This document shows, one piece after another, positions 57,601-64,000 of a DNA stretch of 64,000 bases. This DNA comes from Hesseltinella vesiculosa (lineage: Eukaryota; Mucoromycota; Mucoromycetes; Mucorales; Cunninghamellaceae). The stretch's first letter is position 1. Every line of letters starts with the position of its first letter. The stretch covers positions 310,001-374,000 of the forward strand of contig MCGT01000025.1 in NCBI GenBank assembly GCA_002104935.1, read 5' to 3'. The position numbers were made by a program, and so were the translations under genes. Below the pieces are notes generated by a model that ran no database searches, was not told where the DNA came from, and saw only the letters and a program-made list of their open reading frames with translations.

Positions 57601-58631
57601 ATTTAGAACGATTGGTAACGCGACAAGCAACGTTAGAAAAACAGGCCAATCAACATATCACGAAATTAAAGGTAAACAACTTTCAAAATGCGTTTCTAAG
57701 AGCTTACTTTTCCCAAAGTTGCTGCTGTCAATGGAATGTGTGTTGAAAGCAAATGAACGCCAGAATCCTCAACCTTCCAATGCAGCGCAGACTGTGAAGC
57801 ATGTTCATGGCAACATGAACGTAGAAGGCGATGTCAAGGCTGGCCAACTTAACGTTGGTCCAGTAAAACAACCAAGCTTCTCCAGTGAAGAAGATGATCA
57901 AGAAGATTATCCATATGGCGCAGCCTCCCCTTTTTTTAATACTATCAAGGTCAGTAAAAAAAAAATGGAAAGCCAACTGACTTGCATTTATCTCAGGGAA
58001 AACGACTATACTCTGAGGTGAATTTTGACGATTTGAATGATGACAGAGACAATACCGTCAGTGAAAATGGCGACTCAGTAAGGCAGAGAAATGTACTCAA
58101 TGCGTTGGTGTTTTGCGACCTTTCTCATGCAATCTCCACCCATCTCTCTTTTGTTTTTGCTAGCATGATTCGCATGATTCTGACTCAAATGAAGCTCTCG
58201 ACAAGGTAAAAGCACCATGCTTGACGAGAGTCAAGGAAGGACAAGGAGATACAGTTGGCTAATCAAGCAGGGAGGACCTCTTAAATAGATGCCTTTATTA
58301 ATCAACAAAGACGGCAAGACCTACAGCATCCAAGCAACAAGGGGACAGACCCAAAATTCAAAAATTGGATGTCGAAGCAATGCAAGCCCGTATGGCCGTT
58401 GCCAATGGGTCTACGTCACCACCCAGCGGTCACTCTGTCCCAATCCAACTGGTTGAAGAATATCATCAAGCACTCCTGGATCAAAGTAAAAACAAGTACC
58501 TGCACACCCTGCCTGGTGCGTTTGATTTCATCAACCTCAAAGCGATGGACTCGCATGCATCAAAGATGGACGAAAATCAGGCTGGCATTCTAACTTTACC
58601 AGGAAAAACAGTACGAGAGGCACTCCGCTAG
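57480..58631 (+). CDS. Gene X: hypothetical protein of a local repeated family
   Basis: I do not recognise it. Exons: 57480-57672 (MDYWIKDSPKDWDLI...), about 57715-57948, about 57998-58077, about 58163-58206, and about 58340-58631. The last join is not in phase as read, so the model may be imperfect or decayed. Middle: VKHVHGNMNVEGDVKAGQLNVG, a short-turn, beta-like repeat, then acidic SFSSEEDDQEDYPYG and a Ser/Asp-rich part (HDSHDSDSNE). C-terminus: VPIQLVEEYHQALLDQSKNKYLHTLPGAFDFINLKA, ending KTVREALR. A degenerate relative occurs at 51.8 kb, so the gene looks like part of a dispersed, possibly mobile, family. Confidence 0.5.
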
Positions 58632-59136
58632 GCAGGCAAATTCCATCAAATCATGAACTTTATGAATGTATGAATAAGAATAAAAAACAAAACAATCCTG
58701 CCACCATAACGGACAGTCAGAGGTAAAAAGCCCACAATCAGAGTTTCGCCATGTTCAGTTGGAGGTGAATAGCCTTCGGTAAGGGATTCGCATTGAGGAG
58801 GCCCGTTCCTAGCTACACTTCGTTTTTGCGATGTCGATAGCAGCATCTTGAATTGCAACAGGAGGGCAACCTTGTGTGGGCACGGTAAAAAAAATAGTCA
58901 TGATGCTCCCACAGGCAAACTAAAGATGAGAAAAAAAAAAGAAAAAGGCGGATGATACCAAAATTGATGTTGATCGTTTCATTTTTACTTACCGATTCAT
59001 CAAGCAGATGCGCACCATATAATAGCAACCTGTATCAATAACTTGGCGCTTTTTTTTTGTGCTCTTTTTAATTTAGAACGTCATAAAATGAAATCTTCAA
59101 TAGAAAATATGTCTCAAAAACTCCGGTTGTTGAAGT

Positions 59137-59888
59137 TTGCAGCTGTGGGCCAAGCTGGAATATGAATGCCGCATGCGTGGGTCAAGCGCCTTGGCCTATG
59201 TCCCGGTCGTGGCTGGCGGAAGCAATGCCTTGTCCATGCACTATGTGCGCAACGACATGCTCCTGAAAGATGGCGACCTTGTGCTTGTGGATGCCAGTGG
59301 CGAATTCCTTGGCTATGCCAGTGACATCACACGTACCAGGCCTGTCAATGGCAAGTTTACCGACGCACAACGTGACCTGTACCAAGTTGTCCTCAATGTC
59401 AACAAGGCGTGTATCAAGGCAAGGCGAACCCAAAAAAAAAAAAAAAAAAAAGCTAAGCTCACGCCTTTTCCTTTTCGTTTTTTCTTCTTCAGCTGTGCAC
59501 CGAGACAGCTGGTCAATCGTTGAATGGCATCCAGAATGAATCGGTACGAATCATGCGACAGGAACTCAAAAACATCGCCTTCCCTCTGAACCACTGGGAT
59601 TTGGAACGCGTGCTGTACCCTTATCACGTCGGCCATTACCTGGGCTTGGACGTCCACGACGTTTACGACATCACTCGCTCGCGGAAGCTGCAAAAGAACA
59701 TGGTTGTCACCATCGAACCTGGTCTGTATGTTCCCTATGACGACCGCTTTCCCAAACACTTCCAAGGCATCGGCATTCGCATCGAGGACAACGTTGTGAT
59801 CGGCACCTCGGATCCGTTTGTCTTGACTACCAATGCTCCCAAGGAAATCATTGACGTGGAAGCCTGCTGTCAAAAGATACTAGACTAG
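59137..59888 (+). pseudogene. ICP55 copy B, missing its 5' half
   Basis: Begins abruptly at about 59140 in the sequence corresponding to copy A 54823 (QLWAKLEYECRMRG). It lacks the presequence, the N-terminal domain and about 350 residues. The remaining catalytic half is open, including the GC-AG intron 59419-59502. Changes relative to copy A: LVDASGEFLGY instead of LVDAGGEYHGY, and RTRPVNG instead of RTWPVNG. All five metal ligands remain. There is no obvious promoter or start signal of its own, so I call it a pseudogene. Confidence 0.85.
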
Positions 59889-60032
59889 AGTCTCCCCTCT
59901 GTTATTTTCCCCTCGCTTGTCCCTTGCCTATCTCTTTGCAATGATTGCCTGTAAATAGTTTTCTTTTTTCGCAATAAGTTTTTTTTTATACTTTCTTTAA
60001 TCATGCAATCAAATGTGAAGCTTTGGGTCAGG

Positions 60033-62652
60033 TCAGCCTTCAACGTTGAAGGAATTGGACTTGTGCTTGGGAATGAACTGGAAATCTTCAGGAGCTGGGC
60101 CAAGGATGCGTTCACTATAGGGACAAGGAAAAAAAAATATAAGCAAAGTCGACATCACCCGTGTATCTGGAGCACTTACGTCAGTTTGACCCAGTCCGAG
60201 GCACGAGGACTGGCCATCAAGGTTTCCAATTCGTCACGGCCATAGTAAGGAGGAGCGCGATCATTGATATGCTGAGGGTATACTTCCATCAAACCAATTG
60301 GAATGTATCGATACAAGAACGACTGCCATTCACACAAGAAGCGACGCGTCGCGTTCACACCCTAACCAAAGTCAAATGAATGTCAGAGCTTGCGATTACC
60401 TTGGCTCCTCGCGTTTCCTACCTGGCTGTCCGAGCCCCAATGTTCCAGGCCAAAGTTGCAGAACTTCTTCATCATATCAAAGCGTTCCGTCGAGGAGATA
60501 TCCCAATGGCGCTTGTTTTCAATTTCGTCAAAGATCCATGGCTTGATCAAGGCACCACTAGTGATGCAAGAAAAAAGATAAGCAAGAGACAGCCGAGAAG
60601 ATGGATACTTACCGGCCAATCATAATGCCGTCAACGCCAGTCTCGTCCATGTGGCGATAGTATTCCTCATAGCTCATCACATCGCCATTGCCAAACAGTT
60701 TCATGGACTTGGTTTCTGTCTTGAGGTACTTGATATAGCCCCAGTCAGCCTCGCGTGTATAGCGCTGCAAGCGAGAACGGCCGTGGATGGTGCCCAAGGG
60801 AATGCTCAACTCTTCACAGCGGTGCACCAGCTTGTCCGCCACAGGCTCTTTGTCTTTGATCCCAGTTCTGAACTTGACGGTGACAGGGATGTCCATGCAG
60901 TAGTTCATGGCACGCAGCATCTTGGACATTTTGCCTCGAGAATCGATCAGCGCCGTGCCAGCACCTTGGTTGTAAATAAGGTCAATGGGACATCCCATGT
61001 TCAAGTCCACAAAATCAGCTTGAACCGTTTCGTTCAGCAGTTCGCATGCTTCAGCCACTTGACCAACGTTGCCGCCAGCCAGCTATGATGGAAGGCACAG
61101 ACGTCAGCTATCCGTCCTTCCTTCTTCCCTTGTCCTACCTGGATACCGAAAATATCTTCAGACACATGGCGCTTGGTCAATGCCCATTCGGATTGGTGAC
61201 CACGGATTAAAGGCCCCGCCAAGGCCATCTCACTGCAGGTCACACCCACCCCAAATTCTTTACAGATACGACGGAAAGGCAAGTTGCCAACCTACAGGAT
61301 GAATCAGCAACGGATGTCTCCCTTCTCCATGGCTCGTGCGCTTACGGTGGTCAAGGGTGCCAAGTAGGTTTTGCCTGTGAAATCTACGATCTGATGAAAA
61401 AGAGTGGTGTGAGCCCAGGCCAAGTTCGATGGAGGCCACTTACTTTTTTGTTCTTTTCCGTGTCAATGGGGCCAACGCCTTTGATCTGTTCTTGGATTTC
61501 TTCTTCACCAAGCCCATCTCTCATACCCTTGGCACGGATATAACGAGGGAGGTATTCATCGAAATCAGTATACGTCGTAGCTGAGGGGTCGTCTGACTTC
61601 ATCTTGCGATTCTCTTCCATCATGTTTTGCATGGCATCCACTTCTAGCTTGGCTATCTTCATAAACTTGGGTGCTAACTTGTATTCGTGCTTTGGATCCC
61701 CGCCGAAAAAATAAGAATGAGCGCTGCGCAATGTTCAATCACCTTTCGGTACCTGTTTCTTCAGCAGATTAAACTGGAAATCGGGCTCGATACCATTGAG
61801 CGTAAAGGTAGGCTTGGTATTGCTAACCTGCTGGAAAACAACGAATTGGTTGGGGCGAACGGGTCCTCTTTTAAAACCACGGCTTACCTCCTCATTGGTC
61901 ACCAACTTGCTGTTTTCATCCAAATGGGCTTTCAAGTAACGGCATTTGTAACCATAAGAGCACCTGTGCCAAAGAAGGACAGTCAGTCTCCAACCGGTTT
62001 TCACTGTCTTTTTTGGTGCACTTACTTTCCGAAAAGATCAAAGTTGACGCATCGATCGCCCAGGTCTGCAGGTTTGGATGCCATATAAGCTTGCAGGTCA
62101 TGGGAGAAGCGACAGGTTTCGCCAAATTTGCATTTTTCTTCTCGGGACACAGCAGGACAAAGCTGGCACATACACAGGCGAGACCCGATGAGCTTCCCCG
62201 TTTTTTTTTTTTTTATAATGCTAGTAACCTACTTTGATCTTGTCCTCAAGACGTCTTTTTCCACGATCACCACGGTTCATGCCACGCCCAGCCTTTGACT
62301 TTGCTTTGTCAAAGCGTCGTTTCTGCGGAAAGAATCAGCATTAGATCATGCCTTTGCAGCTTTGATCCATGTGATTTACCTTGGTCTCTTGTGGCTTATC
62401 GCTTTCAGCAGCATCGTCGGCATCGGCTCCGCCATCGTAGTTTTCATTGTCGTCATCAAACCAACGCTCCTTTCGAAATCTATCGATCATGGGCAAGGCC
62501 GTCAATCTCTTAAACTCTCTTGTTTTTTTGTTGTGTTTTTGTCACGCCAGTTAGCCACAGAGCCTGACAAATTAGAACAAGCTAATGAATAATAGGACTT
62601 ACTCGGCTTTGATCGATGCTTGACCAGTTCTTCTGTCTTCTGTCGTTGACAT
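60033..62652 (-). CDS. DUS3: tRNA-dihydrouridine synthase 3 (copy B, intact)
   Basis: FMN enzyme that reduces U47 in the variable loop of tRNA. About ten exons. The start [17 protein letters not shown] is followed by an acidic region ([17 protein letters not shown]) and two CCCH zinc fingers, C-X8-C-X5-C-X3-H type ([12 protein letters not shown] and [14 protein letters not shown]). The catalytic domain has [62 protein letters not shown] with the catalytic Cys, [30 protein letters not shown] and [13 protein letters not shown]. The C-terminal [17 protein letters not shown] is fully matching. It is convergent with ICP55 copy B, 145 bp apart. Confidence 0.93.
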
Positions 62653-62928
62653 TATTAAAAAGGAATCAAAATCGATCTCAGGGGAGGAAAAAAAAAAAAA
62701 AAAAAAAAAGTGAAAAAGTAAAACAAGGCCCGACCTTTTGGAAGCCGCCATTGGCATGCTCCGCTGGCTCAGGCCACATTTGAAGAAGGGTGGCCATGGA
62801 TGCTTGGACGCGTCAGCGTAGAATTGTCTATTTTCGCTCATCGACGCTCACTTCCTTTGGCTGCGTCCTTTTAATGTACATGCCAGCCATTTATTGCAAG
62901 ACACAAACATGAAAGGCGGGAATGGGAA

Positions 62929-64000
62929 TCAGTTCGGGCCAGCGGATGCACTGGCTGCTCCAGGATGGATCTTCTTGGTGCGTCGCTCTGCGTCAGTGTG
63001 CGAGGTAAAGGTGGCTCGACGTCGAGGCTCAAGGGAAGCCTGGTCTCGGTGGACGGAGGCATTGGGTGCATGCAAGGACCGTGACCGCTGGTGCCGTAAT
63101 CCGGGCTGGGGATGAGCGGGTAGCTCAAAGACACCAGTAATGAAGGGGTGGGTCAGGGCTGCGGCTGGTTTCCACCGCTGCAGTGGGCGAAGATTCAGGC
63201 ATTGTTGTAAAAAATCGGTCAACTGCTCGCGCATCTGTTCATCTAATGAACGGCAGGTGAGTGCATTCGCCACCATACTGATATGCTTACCTAGAGGGTG
63301 GAGCCGCTCCTTGTTGATGTGATGCTGACCATGGTTCATAATGATATCTTTCAGGGTGGTATATTTGTGAGCAGGTGCGTGCGCTTTCTCGGCCTTGTTG
63401 TGATCCTTGTTGTATTTATCGACCGGCTTGCGCTTGAAAATTGTACGGCCGTGTTGCGACTCTAGGTCAAAGTAATAGAACGTGTCCTTGCCCCGCTCCA
63501 GGACTTCCGACATTGGCTCACTGGGCGATAAAGATAAAAGAGGTGTTGATCAAAGATCCGGTCTTTTCTGCCATAGCTTACCCAAGCAAGTCCATGATCA
63601 AATTCAATTGGTGAAATTCGGTGTGGCCAGGGAACAGTGGGGAGCCGAGAAAGAGCTCAGCTACAATGCAGCCGAGCGACCACATATCAATGCCATGGCT
63701 GTAAGGCACTTTCAGAATGACCTCCGGCGAGCGGTAATACCGAGATTGAATATAGGTATATTTGGGTGTTGTTCGATAACAGGCTGAGCCAAAGTCGATC
63801 ACCTTGATTTTAGGCGAGTCTACGCTGTTGGCGCATCAAAAAAAAAAAAAAAAACTGGTCAGGACTTGCTCGTCTTTCCTGCCCTGTGCCAACCTTTCAA
63901 GTAAGATGTTTTCAGGCTTGAGGTCACAGTGTATGACGGAGGATTGGAGCAAAAAATCCAAGGCTTGCAGCAGTTGGTGGCTGATGGTGCGAACCAACGC
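62929..64000 (-). CDS. DYRK/Yak1-like protein kinase (5' end outside the window)
   Basis: C-terminal two thirds of the catalytic domain and the tail; the N-lobe is beyond 64000. Visible motifs: [11 protein letters not shown] catalytic loop, IDFGSACY (DFG), [16 protein letters not shown] activation loop with the Tyr-X-Tyr autophosphorylation site of DYRK kinases, [22 protein letters not shown], and then the C-lobe with [17 protein letters not shown] and HPFITG. The 48-nt segment 63291-63244 (GTAAGCATATC...CATTAG) has perfect splice ends, is a multiple of three and is open; it is most likely an intron. The tail is Arg/Ser/His-rich and unconserved. Yak1 regulates growth under nutrient stress. 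Confidence 0.85.

Larger units (their letters stand above)
58780..62652. repeat. Segmental duplication, copy B
   Basis: Counterpart of 53465-56746. The 5' flank (58801-58925) shares CCCGTTCCTAGCTACACTTC and GGAGGGCAACCTTGTGTGGG with copy A. It is followed by an inserted stretch of about 200 bp that copy A lacks. Confidence 0.85.

Noticed and set aside
1..64000. tRNA, rRNA and snRNA genes
   Set aside because: Scanned by eye for box B-like GGTTCRAATCC and cloverleaf arms and found none; a covariance search would be decisive.

Overview
The window is nuclear DNA from a filamentous fungus, most likely an early-diverging one (Mucoromycota, probably Mucorales). The evidence is dense genes with many short introns (about 50-110 bp), very frequent A/T homopolymers in introns and intergenic DNA, a mobile element carrying a 'YARKS' protein of a kind I associate with Mucorales, and typical fungal proteins (AreA/NIT2-type GATA factor, LrgA-LrgB fusion, ICP55, Yak1-like kinase). 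The species call is inference. No rRNA, tRNA or CRISPR was recognised.

Layout. 1-1.9 kb is gene-free, T-rich DNA with weak tandem repeats. 1.9-11 kb holds housekeeping genes: an MDR oxidoreductase, LMBRD2, an importin-alpha-like protein and RNA polymerase III subunit RPC3. 11.3-17.6 kb is a 6.3-kb Mutator-like (MULE) element with terminal inverted repeats at both ends and two genes: a serine-recombinase-like 'YARKS' protein and a MULE transposase. 18.5-24.2 kb is a run of minus-strand genes: secreted GH25 muramidase, epsilon-COP, phosphopantothenoylcysteine decarboxylase and a GH20 beta-hexosaminidase. 25-50.9 kb is gene-dense: GATA factor, LrgA/B, a TDG/MUG glycosylase divergent from an SH3-EH protein, GABA-type permease, PSP1-domain protein, Nudix-like protein, kanadaptin, an unknown coiled-coil protein, a Rieske-domain protein, mitoribosomal mS41, a hexokinase-like protein without its catalytic Asp, an OSBP-related protein, a Vps9 Rab5 GEF and acyl-CoA-binding protein.

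51-63 kb is unstable. It holds a rearranged relic of the MULE end, a dead IS630/Tc1-type transposase with a 51-bp minisatellite, and a tandem segmental duplication of a convergent ICP55-DUS3 pair. The two copies decayed reciprocally: copy A keeps an intact ICP55 and a broken DUS3, and copy B keeps an intact DUS3 and a 5'-truncated ICP55. A lineage gene of unknown function, itself with a 373-bp tandem duplication at its 5' end, lies between them. The window ends inside a DYRK/Yak1-like kinase.

Gene models were assembled by eye from reading frames, splice consensus and remembered family patterns. Seven introns in six genes or gene copies use GC-AG instead of GT-AG. They are supported because they restore conserved protein sequence, but no transcript was available.
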